The position numbers were made by a program, and so were the translations under genes. From a virus: 42,525 bases of DNA. The notes beneath the pieces are model-generated. The model had not been told where the DNA came from. It did not search any database and saw only the letters and a program-made list of their open reading frames with translations. Shown here piece after piece: positions 6,654 through 14,709 of this stretch. The stretch spans positions 1-42,525 of IMG/VR virus record IMGVR_UViG_3300036799_000099. One strand, written 5' to 3'. Position 1 is the stretch's first letter, and each line of letters opens with the position of its first letter.

Positions 6654-8876
6654 ATGACACACACATTCGATACCGGGCCAACCGAGCTGGTCGACGACGA
6701 CGGCGACGGCTGGCCGGACACCTCTCACCAGGCGACGAGCGAGATCGTGCCCGCACGATCGGCTGACGTCGTGCCAGCGCAACGGCGTGCGATCGACGTT
6801 TTCCCACGTCGCATCGGCTCGCCCGGCGCCGGCTCGACCGGCACCGGCCCCGTCACTGGTCAGCGGGTTGTACTGGCCGCGTGGCAGGTCGGTGCTGGTC
6901 ACACGGCCTGGGTCAAGCGGGCGCACAGTGCGGCAACGCACGGTGTGATCCGTGAGCAGATCAGTGCCGCCCGCGCGGCGGGTGACTCGGACGCGCTGCA
7001 TGCCGCGCAAACGCTGCTGATCAAGGCCAAGAACGACCGGTCTCGTCGGCTGCGTGAGCTGCCGAAGGCGACACTGGCCGTGCTGCAGACGTCCGGCTGG
7101 GTTCTGGCCGGGCTGCTGGCAGTGCTGCTGGTCGTGATTCCGCTGATAACCCTGATCGGCGCTGGCACTCAGGCTGTCGGATCGTGGTATTCCGGCCTGC
7201 GCAGTGTCGTTACGTTCGGCGTTTCCGCAGGCCAGTTCGTGTTGCCGCTGGTCTTCGGCCCGCTCGGCATCATCGCGCTGGTGCTGCTGTGGTTCGGTGG
7301 CGCCTACGTGGCTGGCAGCAAGACGGCCACGCCGCCAGGCTGGCTAGCTCCGACCGCCGACGTCGGTGACGGCCGGAGCATGATTCCGACCGATTCGTCG
7401 ATCTTGGAAGCCCTGCGCTACCTGGGTATCCCCAAGCTTGACCAGGCCTTTAAGGCTGGCTGGGGGACAACCGGGCACCCAAGCCAGGTGTGGGAGCAGG
7501 GTGTAGCTCGGGACGGCCTCGGCTATCGCTGCCTGATCAGGCTGCCCAAGGGTGTCAACGTCAAGAAGGTCAACGACGCGAAGGATCTGCTGGCACACAA
7601 CCTGGTGCGGATGCCGGCTGAGGTCTGGCCGTCCGAGCGGAAGGACAAGCCGGGTGTTCTTGACCTGTGGATCGCGAACTCGGGTGCGCTGACCGGCCCG
7701 ATTCCCGAGTGGCCGCTGCTGGCCGAGTTGTCGACGGTCACCACGGACTACTTCGCCGGCCTGCCGGTCGGGATCAACATCCGTGGCGACGTGATCAAGG
7801 CGATCCCGTTCCAGTCGAACCTGGCCGCGGCCGGGATCATGGGCTCGGGTAAGTCGTCGCTGGTCATCACGTGGCTGCTGGGCATGCTGCTCGACCCGCT
7901 GGTCGAGGCAGACGTGTTCGTGTGCGCCGAGAACTTCGACTACGAACCCATGCGGCCGCGGTTGCGGCAACTGCGCACGGGCCAGGGCAAGGCGACCATT
8001 CAGGCCATCATGCGCACCCTTCGGGAGGCGTACGAAGAGCTGGAAGTCCGTGGTCAGGCCTTGCGCGAGCACGGTGAGCGGGCCGTGAAGCGCTCGCTGG
8101 CCGAGAAGGACGCCCGGTTGAGGCCGCGCGTGTTCGTGATCGACGAGTGTCAGGCCTTGTTCCTCGACCCGAAGTACGGGGAAGAGGCACAAGACCTGGT
8201 GGTTCTGCTGGAGAACGCGTCGCGCAAGTACGGATACACGATCATCTACCTGACTCCGGAGGCGTCGTCTGCGTCGCTTCCGCGGCGCGTGGTGGCCGTG
8301 ACCAGCCTTAAGGCGTGCTATGCGATCGGTGACCAGACGTCGAACGACTCGATTCTGGGCAGCGGTTCGTACAAGTCCGGCGTGTCGGCCGTGGGTCTGG
8401 AGCCCAAGACCGACGAGGGTCCTGGCGACGTGGGCACCGCGATGACCAGGGGTTTCATGGCTAAGCCCGGTTTGATGCGGACGTTCTACACCAGCGCTGA
8501 GGTAGCCACGTTGGTGACTGAGCGGGCGCTGGAGATCAGGGCGGCCGCGGGCATCGATGGCGAGAAGGTCGAGGACGTCGTCGAGCGCGACTTCTTGGCC
8601 GACTTGTCCGCGTTGCTCGGTGACTTGCCGCGGCTCGGCACCGATGAGATGCGGCAGCGGTTGGCCAGCCTCGACCGTGGTGCTTACGGAAAGTGGTCGG
8701 CTCGGGACTTCGCTGACGCTCTGCGTAAGCACAAGATGCCGACCGGTCGGAAGTCTGACGGGATCATGGTCGTCCGGGCCGACGACCTCGCCGATGCGAT
8801 CGAGGGAGCGGCAGCGGAAGAGGCCGCGAGGCAGGCCGAGATCGACGACTATGACGACGAGTACGACGACGAGTGA
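6654..8876 (+). CDS. FtsK/TraB-type DNA translocase
   Basis: A 740-residue membrane-bound AAA+ motor expected to pump double-stranded DNA. Residues 1-140 are soluble and charged; two membrane segments follow at about 148-170 and 188-221. The motor holds Walker A GIMGSGKSS at 394-402 and Walker B VFVIDECQALF at 493-503. A C-terminal domain (LGTDEMRQRLASLDRGAYGK, then WSARDFADALRKH) could read DNA repeats as the FtsK gamma or TraB C-terminal domain does, and the tail is acidic (DDYDDEYDDE). This architecture matches TraB-type transfer proteins of Streptomyces plasmids more than chromosomal FtsK. Known relatives move plasmid DNA between mycelia or segregate chromosomes. The adjacent repeat array is the natural candidate target; that link is inferred. 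Confidence 0.88.
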   Translation: MTHTFDTGPTELVDDDGDGWPDTSHQATSEIVPARSADVVPAQRRAIDVFPRRIGSPGAGSTGTGPVTGQRVVLAAWQVGAGHTAWVKRAHSAATHGVIREQISAARAAGDSDALHAAQTLLIKAKNDRSRRLRELPKATLAVLQTSGWVLAGLLAVLLVVIPLITLIGAGTQAVGSWYSGLRSVVTFGVSAGQFVLPLVFGPLGIIALVLLWFGGAYVAGSKTATPPGWLAPTADVGDGRSMIPTDSSILEALRYLGIPKLDQAFKAGWGTTGHPSQVWEQGVARDGLGYRCLIRLPKGVNVKKVNDAKDLLAHNLVRMPAEVWPSERKDKPGVLDLWIANSGALTGPIPEWPLLAELSTVTTDYFAGLPVGINIRGDVIKAIPFQSNLAAAGIMGSGKSSLVITWLLGMLLDPLVEADVFVCAENFDYEPMRPRLRQLRTGQGKATIQAIMRTLREAYEELEVRGQALREHGERAVKRSLAEKDARLRPRVFVIDECQALFLDPKYGEEAQDLVVLLENASRKYGYTIIYLTPEASSASLPRRVVAVTSLKACYAIGDQTSNDSILGSGSYKSGVSAVGLEPKTDEGPGDVGTAMTRGFMAKPGLMRTFYTSAEVATLVTERALEIRAAAGIDGEKVEDVVERDFLADLSALLGDLPRLGTDEMRQRLASLDRGAYGKWSARDFADALRKHKMPTGRKSDGIMVVRADDLADAIEGAAAEEAARQAEIDDYDDEYDDE

Positions 8877-8897
8877 CAGGGAGGGAGTCCGAAAACA

Positions 8898-9047
8898 GAG
8901 GGAGATCTCCCTCTAGCCTCCACGAGCCTGCCTCCCTGAGGTGACCTGCGAAAACAGTGATTCAGGGAGGCAGGGAGGCAGGCAAATGGACCCCCGCCAG
9001 ATGGCCCCAGAGGCACTGTGAGGGGGACCTGGCAGCCTCCCTCCCTG
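8898..9047. repeat. GGGAGGCA repeat cluster with inverted repeats
   Basis: An intergenic block after the translocase gene. It contains a perfect 16-bp palindrome, GAGGGAGATCTCCCTC (8898-8913); GCCTGCCTCCCTGA (8926-8939) facing TCAGGGAGGCAGG (8962-8974), extended by tandem GGGAGGCA copies to 8983; and further GCCTCCCTCCCTGG near 9034. The central spacer holds TGACCTGCGAAAACAG, whose TGACCTGCGA also occurs at 901-910 in the candidate origin, and GAAAACAG occurs again at 8891. It could be a second origin, a transfer origin or an operator cluster. Confidence 0.7.
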
Positions 9048-9059
9048 GACACACGAGAA

Positions 9060-9101
9060 GCGCCCCCATCCAGCCACAGCGGCCGGATGGGGGCGCTTTT
9101 T
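9060..9101 (+). terminator. Rho-independent terminator after the translocase operon
   Basis: A perfect 12-bp stem, GCGCCCCCATCC/GGATGGGGGCGC, followed by TTTTT. It ends the rightward operon and separates it from the converging lysis genes. Confidence 0.93.
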
Positions 9102-9123
9102 CGTGCGGCGACCCTATCGGGAG

Positions 9124-9405
9124 TCAGGTCGTCGGAGTGTTAGTAGGGCTTCCCGTAGGTGGCTCCACCTGCGTGATCGGCACGAGCGGCGTGCCGTCGA
9201 CGTCTTGCGGGTCGTCGACCGGCGTCACTCTCCGTCGAGCGACCCACCCGGCTATCAGGGGCGCCACGATGGCCACCGCGGGCCCGATGGCATCCCGGAC
9301 ACCCTCGGGGAACTGGTAGCCGAACACGGCCAGCACGGCCAGCACGGCGGCGACCACGGCCGTCAGCGCGCCCGCGGTGAGCGTGGGCTCGGGACGGTGG
9401 GTCAT
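9124..9405 (-). CDS. Holin-like small membrane protein
   Basis: A 93-residue protein with two hydrophobic helices (LTAGALTAVVAAVLAVLAVF at about 10-29; AIGPAVAIVAPLIAGWVA at about 39-56), a basic turn (RRRVTP) and a polar, threonine- and proline-rich C-terminus. Its ATG overlaps the stop of the lysin gene (ATGA). Size, topology and position directly after the lysin fit a holin, the inner-membrane pore that times lysis. It is the last gene of the leftward late operon. Small two-helix proteins are not diagnostic, so the call rests mainly on context. Confidence 0.75.
   Translation of the reverse strand: MTHRPEPTLTAGALTAVVAAVLAVLAVFGYQFPEGVRDAIGPAVAIVAPLIAGWVARRRVTPVDDPQDVDGTPLVPITQVEPPTGSPTNTPTT
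9137..9149 (-). promoter_or_regulatory. Stoperator-like motif, one mismatch
   Basis: GTGTTAGTAGGGC on the plus strand, inside the last codons of the holin-like gene at the end of the late operon. Confidence 0.35.
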
Positions 9406-10463
9406 GCCTGCCCCCCGATCGAGGCGGTGCCGGTCACGGTGATCGGCAGCTTGGACAGTCCGTCACGGATGCCGTCCTCCGCGGCCTTCCGGACCGCGTC
9501 GAGGTCGACACTGCCGCTCTCGTGTGCCTGCTGCATCGCGCTCGTCATGGCGTCGACCTTCGCGGCCAGGGTGATGAGCAGCTGCAGCCCGTTGTAGGAA
9601 GCGGCGTCCGCGTTGGCCGCGAAGCCGAGCACCGTCTCCGTGACCGTGCTGCCGGGCACGCGAGAGCCGATGCGCTGATTCGACTCGCGGTGTATCTCGC
9701 GCGCCATATCGGTGATGGTGAGCTTGCGGCCGGTGCCGTCCCAGACGTCAAAGCCGGGGTACTGGCCGCCGTTCGTGCTGTCGCGAGAGCCGGTGAGCTG
9801 CTCGCGAATGTCAAAGAGCGCGTCGCGCTCGTCGGGTTGCAAGTCGATCCCTCCCGATCCGAGTACGTTCTCCAATTGGCCGCGGTCGCCGCCGTACGCG
9901 TTCGCGTCGACGCTGTGGCCGGCTACTTGCGCCGTGGAGGCGAACTGCAAGACCTGGACACCGAGCCCGCCGTAGCCTGCCCAGTAGGTCTCGTCCACGG
10001 CCTGATAAAGCACGCTGGCCGGGGCCGCGGTCATGCTCGGGTACCGGCTCGACCACAGCGGCGGCAGTCCGGACAGATCCGGTGAGCCGATCTGCTGCCA
10101 GTACCAGCGCGGCAGGTAGAGCAGCGGGGTGTGGTAGCCGCGCGACCAGAGTCCATCGAGCAGCGCCCGGGTGGTCGAGACGTCGCCGCCGTTCTGCTCG
10201 ACGTCGAGGATTACGGGCACATCGAGCGGCACGGTTGCCGTGATGGTGTCGAGCTGGCCGCGCACGTCGTCGGCCCACTGGTAGTGGTAGGCGGCGACCA
10301 GTAGCCCGGCGGCCCGCGCTCCGTCGAGCTGGCGTTCGAACGCGGGGGAGCGGTAACTCGCACCTTCACTCGACTTAATGAACGCGAAGTCGAACCCCTC
10401 GCGCCGCACGGCGGACATGTCGATGGTGTTCTGATAGTTGCTGACGTCAATCCCGTAGAGCAC
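9402..10463 (-). CDS. lysA: Endolysin with GH25 muramidase domain
   Basis: About 353 residues. The N-terminal 195 residues are a GH25 lysozyme domain: YGIDVSNYQNTID (Asp near residue 6), FDFAFIKSSEGASYRSPAF, AGLLVAAYHYQW, and PVILDVEQ with the catalytic Asp-x-Glu at about 87-89. It should cleave the glycan strands of peptidoglycan at the end of infection. The C-terminal 150 residues (ITDMAREIHRESNQRIGSR; LLITLAAKVDAMTSAMQQAH) look helical and are probably a wall-binding or oligomerising part. The GTG at 10463 is preferred: it is 14 bases past the previous gene and follows a start-associated element, and GIDVSNYQ starts the domain directly. A longer frame from 10583 would add an unrelated arginine-rich leader. 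Confidence 0.9.
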   Translation of the reverse strand: MLYGIDVSNYQNTIDMSAVRREGFDFAFIKSSEGASYRSPAFERQLDGARAAGLLVAAYHYQWADDVRGQLDTITATVPLDVPVILDVEQNGGDVSTTRALLDGLWSRGYHTPLLYLPRWYWQQIGSPDLSGLPPLWSSRYPSMTAAPASVLYQAVDETYWAGYGGLGVQVLQFASTAQVAGHSVDANAYGGDRGQLENVLGSGGIDLQPDERDALFDIREQLTGSRDSTNGGQYPGFDVWDGTGRKLTITDMAREIHRESNQRIGSRVPGSTVTETVLGFAANADAASYNGLQLLITLAAKVDAMTSAMQQAHESGSVDLDAVRKAAEDGIRDGLSKLPITVTGTASIGGQA

Positions 10464-10471
10464 GCCGTACC

Positions 10472-10486
10472 ACTTCCTATCGGGTG
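10472..10486 (-). promoter_or_regulatory. Start-associated element before the lysin
   Basis: CACCCGATAGGAAGT on the minus strand, 8 bases upstream of the GTG at 10463. It is the only clear copy inside the late structural operon and may give the lysin its own translation level. Confidence 0.6.
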
Positions 10487-11055
10487 CCGAGCCAGGCGAG
10501 TGAGATCTCGGTGGGGACGTTGAACAGCGACGCGTGCAACGTGCATCCGGCACCGGCCCAATGCCCCCAGTAGAGGACGTCACCCGCGTTCAGCAGCCGA
10601 TCTCGGCTCTCGCCGATGATCGCCCCGTCTGCCCCGGAAATGGTCGTATCGCCGTTCGCCCGGACCACCGAGGCCGAGGCCGCCGCGGTGTTGAGGGCAA
10701 CGAACGCGACGAACGAGGTAGCGGCAGCCCAGGCGCCGAACACCGCGCGGGTGCGGACGAGGTAGCGCCCGCTGCGCTGGATCGTGATTCGACTCGTCGT
10801 ACCGGCGGCCGTGGAGAGCGTGGCGAGTCCGTCCGGGTCTTCCCCGATGAGCCAGTTGTCCTGCGCGATCACATCGGTGTTCGCGGGAAACCCCGTGACG
10901 TCCGTGGAGAGCCGGACGCGACAGACAGGGGTCAGTGGTGCCGGCGGCGGCCCGGCACGGGTCAGCTCGTCGACCCGAGCACGCAGTGCGGCGAGCTCGT
11001 CGCGCGGGCTCGGCTCGGTCTGTGCTCGCCCGGGTGGAATGTCGGGGTAGGTCAC
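10477..11055 (-). CDS. Tail tip protein with C1q-like beta fold
   Basis: A 192-residue protein. Residues 15-32 look like a short coiled coil (PRDELAALRARVDELTRAG), followed by a proline hinge (PPPAPLTP). The rest alternates beta strands and turns: WLIGEDPDGLATLSTAAGTT, SGRYLVRTRAVFGAW, IGESRDRLLNAGDVLYWGHW, ending CTLHASLFNVPTEISLAWLG. This arrangement is typical of trimeric jelly-roll (C1q/TNF-like) phage tip proteins that bind host surfaces. The GTG at 11055 overlaps the previous stop (GTGA). It lies between the large tail tip gene and the lysin. Receptor binding is inferred from fold and position. Confidence 0.7.
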   Translation of the reverse strand: MTYPDIPPGRAQTEPSPRDELAALRARVDELTRAGPPPAPLTPVCRVRLSTDVTGFPANTDVIAQDNWLIGEDPDGLATLSTAAGTTSRITIQRSGRYLVRTRAVFGAWAAATSFVAFVALNTAAASASVVRANGDTTISGADGAIIGESRDRLLNAGDVLYWGHWAGAGCTLHASLFNVPTEISLAWLGTR

Positions 11056-13241
11056 GTCGCCACCATCCCGAGCAGTTGCACATCACCCGTCGCCGACCAC
11101 TGATCAGCGCCGTTGGTGATGCCCACCAGCCGGACCCCGTACTCACCGGCCGCGAGGTAGGGGTGCCCGTCCACGTGAATCGTGGCCGTGTCGCCGACCT
11201 GGATCGCCTCGACCGGCGGGCTGCCGGTGGACTGTCCGGTGATGCTCCGGCCGTCCATGCGGACGCTGGCCGACCCGCTCACCCGCGGCGTGGCGTGAGT
11301 GGCCAGCGCCCCGTCAACGTAGGACTGCAGTACGGCCGAGCTCGGCTCGCTGCTGTGCGTGGTGTCGGCGACTTGCAGCCATGGCCAGCCGGCATCCGGG
11401 TAGGTGAGGTCGGACCCGTGTGCCCACGCCAGCGCGCCACCCTCGGTGCTGCGCTGGTCTTGGCCCTTGGTGAAGACCTCGAACGCCTGGTCTCCACCGT
11501 CGATGGTCGTTTTGATCGAGGTACAGGCTTGCCCGTAGTCGAACGCCCACGGGTAGCCGAGCTGCCCGAGCCGGCCGTCGGCGACCCGCATGCGCCACCG
11601 GATCACGGTCTGTCTGCTGTCGGCCCACTCCGGCGAGAACTCGATCTCCACCGGGTCGGCCCGCTGGGTCAGCTCACCGAGCCGGGTACCGATGGTGGCC
11701 AGGTCGGCCGCGCTGTAGGTGATCTCGGCCGTGCCGGTCGCGGTGTCCGGCAGCAGCAGCGGCGGCGAGTACGGGCCGGCCGCGTAGTACTGCCAGATCT
11801 GCACGAGCCGGACCGCCACGGATCCCCACGAGAGGCCCTGATTGCCCACGTCGGGCGAGGCGGCACCGAACACGATGTCGCTGGTCGTCGCCGTGATATC
11901 GACCGGCTGGCGTTCGTACAGGGCTAGGGCTTTCTTGCCCATGTAGTCCCACATGGTCACGGTCGTCAGCTGCGCGGTCGCCGGATGCTGCGTGTCGTCG
12001 ACGACGATGCCGTTCAGGATGCCGGCCTGCAGGATGGCCGTGCCGTAGGAGTAGACGAGCGTCCAACGCCAGGGCTCGCGCAGCATTTGCAGCGTGTCGT
12101 CGTCAATGCGTGGCTGCAGCATGACCGTGGCCGAGAGCGATCCGGCGCCGTTGATCACCCGTTGCCAGGTCGGTGGCGTCGCTATCGGCAGCTCGGCCAC
12201 CACGCCCCCGGTGACCGTGTCGGCCAGCAGCAGACGGAACGGTGCGGAGATGCGGGCCCGGGACATGAGCCCGCCCGTGGTGCCGGCCGGCGGCCGGGTC
12301 GCATACCGCGGCAGCGTGGCCGAGGCCGCGGCCAGGGTCAGCGCGAGTGTGCCGGTGCCGATCAGGGTCTCGGTGTCGACCTCGGTGGCCATCATCGGGG
12401 TTAGTGGGGCCGATCCCTGCCCGACCACCCGAGGTGATCCGGTTCTGGTGCTGGCCAGCGTCAAGGTTGTCGAGGATTGCCCGACTACCCGGGGGCTGCC
12501 GGTGCCGGTGCCGGCCAGGCTCACCGCGGCCGTGGCGGCATGAGTGGGCCCGCCGGTCGCACTGGCACCGAGGGTTAGAGCTGCCGAGCCGGTGCCCGTG
12601 AAGCTCGCCCCGCCGGCCGCGCCGACGAGCTCGACGGCGGCGATGCTGTACTTCTGCCCGGTCGGCGCGGACAGCCCAACGGTCTTCGCCCCGGCCGCTC
12701 CGGCGTCCGTCCAGACGGCCGCGTAGATGGTGTACTGACCGGAGACGTAGGCGTAGTCAGTCTCGGTCGCGGCGACGTTGGCTGTTCGCCAGGTGCGCGC
12801 CGCGCCGTCGACTGGATTCCAGTCACCTGAGGCACCCGAGATCGCCGAGTTAGCGGCGGTCGTGGTCAGCGACAGGGACGGGGCGCCGGACGCGTTCGTT
12901 TTCGCGCTCGCCCCGATCGAGGCGACGTTCGAGTACCGGTGGACGCCGATGCCGAAGTTGAAGGCCGATCCGGAGCGTGTCGCGGTCAGCGTGAACGTCT
13001 GCGCACTGCCCGCGGACGCCGTCCAGATGGACAGCCACGCATAGGACGAGACGGCGATGGTCTGCTGCGCCGTGTAGGTCAGCCCGCCCCCGGTCGGCGT
13101 GCCCACGGTCGCCGCGGCATCCGACGTGATGGCGTAGACAACCAGCGTGTCACCAGCGGCGACGGTGACGCTGCAGGTCTTCGGCGACGTCGTGGTGTTC
13201 CACGCGGACGCGTAGTGCGCGACGTAGGTCGGCGCTGGCAT
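11052..13241 (-). CDS. Large tail tip protein: adhesin-like N-terminus fused to Tal-like C-terminus
   Basis: A 729-residue protein in two parts. Residues 1-210 are beta-rich, like a surface lectin or concanavalin-type adhesin (TYVAHYASAWNTTTSPKTCS; SVTVAAGDTLVVYAITS; LSAPTGQKYSIAAVELVG). Residues 210-320 are low-complexity linkers in which TGTGS and RVVGQ-type units repeat (SPRVVGQSSTTLTLASTRTG, then SPRVVGQGSAPLT). Residues 330-729 look like the tail-associated protein of siphophages (PFRLLLADTVTGGVVAELPI; SLSATVMLQPRIDD; QVGDTATIHVDGHPYLAAGE). In other phages the Tal protein is separate and comes directly after Dit. The gene begins ATG at 13241 overlapping the previous stop (TAATG). Attachment to the tail end is well supported; the adhesin role is inferred. 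Confidence 0.8.
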   Translation of the reverse strand: MPAPTYVAHYASAWNTTTSPKTCSVTVAAGDTLVVYAITSDAAATVGTPTGGGLTYTAQQTIAVSSYAWLSIWTASAGSAQTFTLTATRSGSAFNFGIGVHRYSNVASIGASAKTNASGAPSLSLTTTAANSAISGASGDWNPVDGAARTWRTANVAATETDYAYVSGQYTIYAAVWTDAGAAGAKTVGLSAPTGQKYSIAAVELVGAAGGASFTGTGSAALTLGASATGGPTHAATAAVSLAGTGTGSPRVVGQSSTTLTLASTRTGSPRVVGQGSAPLTPMMATEVDTETLIGTGTLALTLAAASATLPRYATRPPAGTTGGLMSRARISAPFRLLLADTVTGGVVAELPIATPPTWQRVINGAGSLSATVMLQPRIDDDTLQMLREPWRWTLVYSYGTAILQAGILNGIVVDDTQHPATAQLTTVTMWDYMGKKALALYERQPVDITATTSDIVFGAASPDVGNQGLSWGSVAVRLVQIWQYYAAGPYSPPLLLPDTATGTAEITYSAADLATIGTRLGELTQRADPVEIEFSPEWADSRQTVIRWRMRVADGRLGQLGYPWAFDYGQACTSIKTTIDGGDQAFEVFTKGQDQRSTEGGALAWAHGSDLTYPDAGWPWLQVADTTHSSEPSSAVLQSYVDGALATHATPRVSGSASVRMDGRSITGQSTGSPPVEAIQVGDTATIHVDGHPYLAAGEYGVRLVGITNGADQWSATGDVQLLGMVAT
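12398..12410 (-). promoter_or_regulatory. Stoperator-like motif, one mismatch
   Basis: GGGTTAGTGGGGC on the plus strand, inside the low-complexity linker of the large tail tip gene. Confidence 0.35.
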
Positions 13242-13579
13242 TAGTCAGTGATGGTGACCGTGATGGCGTAGCTACCGGCGCTGGCGAAGGCCTGGCTCGC
13301 CGACAGCGCGGCCCCGAACGTAAACGTTCCCGCTGTCGCCGCCGACCAGACACCAAAGTGAGTGATGGTCACGCCGGTCGGGACATTGATCGTGACCTGC
13401 GAGCCCGCCTTACTGCCGCTCGCGGCGGCCGCCCAGGTGGTCTGTACCCGGGCATAGGTGCCGCCCGTGACCTCGCTGGCCCCGGTTGTGCCCGGGTCGG
13501 CCGTGTGCAGAGAGATGTAGCTACCGAGCCCGCCGACAGCGTCGAGTGCGGCGTTTCGGCTCGCGACGGTGAATGCCAA
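13241..13579 (-). CDS. Small beta-rich tail protein
   Basis: A 112-residue protein with a conserved opening seen in many phage tail genes (ASRNAALDAVGGLGSYISLH, then TADPGTTGASEVTG) and beta strands after it (VTINVPTGVTITHFGVWSA; SYAITVTITD). Homologous short proteins lie in the minor tail regions of many actinophages, where the fold suggests a virion surface or fibre-tip accessory. The start is TTG at 13579, after GGAGCCGCA. It lies between the collagen-like or fibre gene upstream and the large tip gene downstream. The precise role is unknown. Confidence 0.72.
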   Translation of the reverse strand: MAFTVASRNAALDAVGGLGSYISLHTADPGTTGASEVTGGTYARVQTTWAAAASGSKAGSQVTINVPTGVTITHFGVWSAATAGTFTFGAALSASQAFASAGSYAITVTITD

Positions 13580-13587
13580 TGCGGCTC

Positions 13588-14700
13588 CTAGGCTGGCGTG
13601 ACGCCGATGGTCAGCGGGTTGCGGACGTCGGCAGACCAGCCGACCGAGCCGCCCCCGAGCACGTCAAAGATCAGTCGCACGGTCGAGCTGCCGGTAAAGA
13701 TCGAGCTACCGATCGGCATGATCGGGCACCGGTTGTCGCCGCCCTGCCCGACCAGCGTGACGGCTCCGGCGAAGGGGCCGCTGTTGACCGACACGTAGTA
13801 GTTCATGGTGGTCGGCGAGATGATCGAGGTGATCGTGAAGATCGAGCTGGCCCACACCCGGTAGGGAAAGCCCGGGTCGGGGATGGTCACGGAGATGATC
13901 ACATTGCCGCCCCCGGACACTGTGCCGAATACGTGTGACTGCGCGTCCGGGGTGCCGGGCCATTGGCCGGTGAATGTGGCGCCTTGCGTGCCGCGCCACC
14001 GGCTCTGTGCGGCATCCCAGTAGTCGACCAGCGCCGGGTACGGGGACACGGCCGTGCGGTAGCGCAACTCGCCGTCGATCCGTCCCGGATCGTTGATCGC
14101 GTCACCGGGCAGCATGTGCCGCACGGCGCCGGTCAGGGCCGTGCTCGGCCGCATGTCGGTGATGTTGGCCGAGGTGATCGTGGTGGACCCGGCGTTGATC
14201 CGGACTTGTGCCAGCTGTACGGCGCCGTCCGGCAGCGCGGCCGTGTTCGGCGACGGTGAGGCGGCCGGGGTACCGGCGATCACGTCGGCGATCGGGCCGT
14301 GTGTCGCATCGGTGGTGATCGAGGCACGGTCACCGACCCACGTATAGACAATGTCGATGCGCGGGTTGGTGGGATTCGAGGTGGTCGGAACGACGGTGGC
14401 GGTCGACTCGGACCAGCCGACGTAGGGACCTTGTCCGGCTCGCTCGCAGACGTAGGGACCGGCGAGCACGTCGAGTGCCCACGCGGCCGTGGTTTGCTGC
14501 TGCACACGCAGGCTCGTGCAGCCGGCCGAGTCCCAATTGTGCGGCAGCACGCCGTTGCGCGCGGCCAATGGATTCGCGCTCTTGACATCGGGCAGCAGCA
14601 GCCCAGCGATCCATTTGCGGATATCCCGGCCGCTGTTTTGCCCGGTGACGCCGTCGACCGCGGTGAGCGGCACGGCATCGGTCAGTGCTACAGGTGCCAA
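13588..14700 (-). CDS. Minor tail (baseplate or fibre) protein
   Basis: A 370-residue protein. The first 200 residues match the N-terminal domain common in actinophage minor tail proteins: GRDIRKWIAGLLLPD, NPLAARNGVLPHNWDS, LRVQQQTTAAWALDVLAGPY, PTNPRIDIVYTWVGD and PDGAVQLAQVRINAG. This domain attaches fibres to the tail tip. The rest is beta-rich (NVIISVTIPDPGFPYRVWAS; RLIFDVLGGGSVGW), consistent with an exposed tip. The start is TTG at 14700, close behind AGGGGAGAGG. It follows the Dit-like gene, as expected for a siphophage tail tip operon. Confidence 0.8.
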   Translation of the reverse strand: MAPVALTDAVPLTAVDGVTGQNSGRDIRKWIAGLLLPDVKSANPLAARNGVLPHNWDSAGCTSLRVQQQTTAAWALDVLAGPYVCERAGQGPYVGWSESTATVVPTTSNPTNPRIDIVYTWVGDRASITTDATHGPIADVIAGTPAASPSPNTAALPDGAVQLAQVRINAGSTTITSANITDMRPSTALTGAVRHMLPGDAINDPGRIDGELRYRTAVSPYPALVDYWDAAQSRWRGTQGATFTGQWPGTPDAQSHVFGTVSGGGNVIISVTIPDPGFPYRVWASSIFTITSIISPTTMNYYVSVNSGPFAGAVTLVGQGGDNRCPIMPIGSSIFTGSSTVRLIFDVLGGGSVGWSADVRNPLTIGVTPA

Positions 14701-14709
14701 CCTCTCCCC

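Noticed and set aside
7344-8732. Long minus-strand frame within the translocase gene
   Set aside because: Antisense shadow of a gene with intact Walker motifs.
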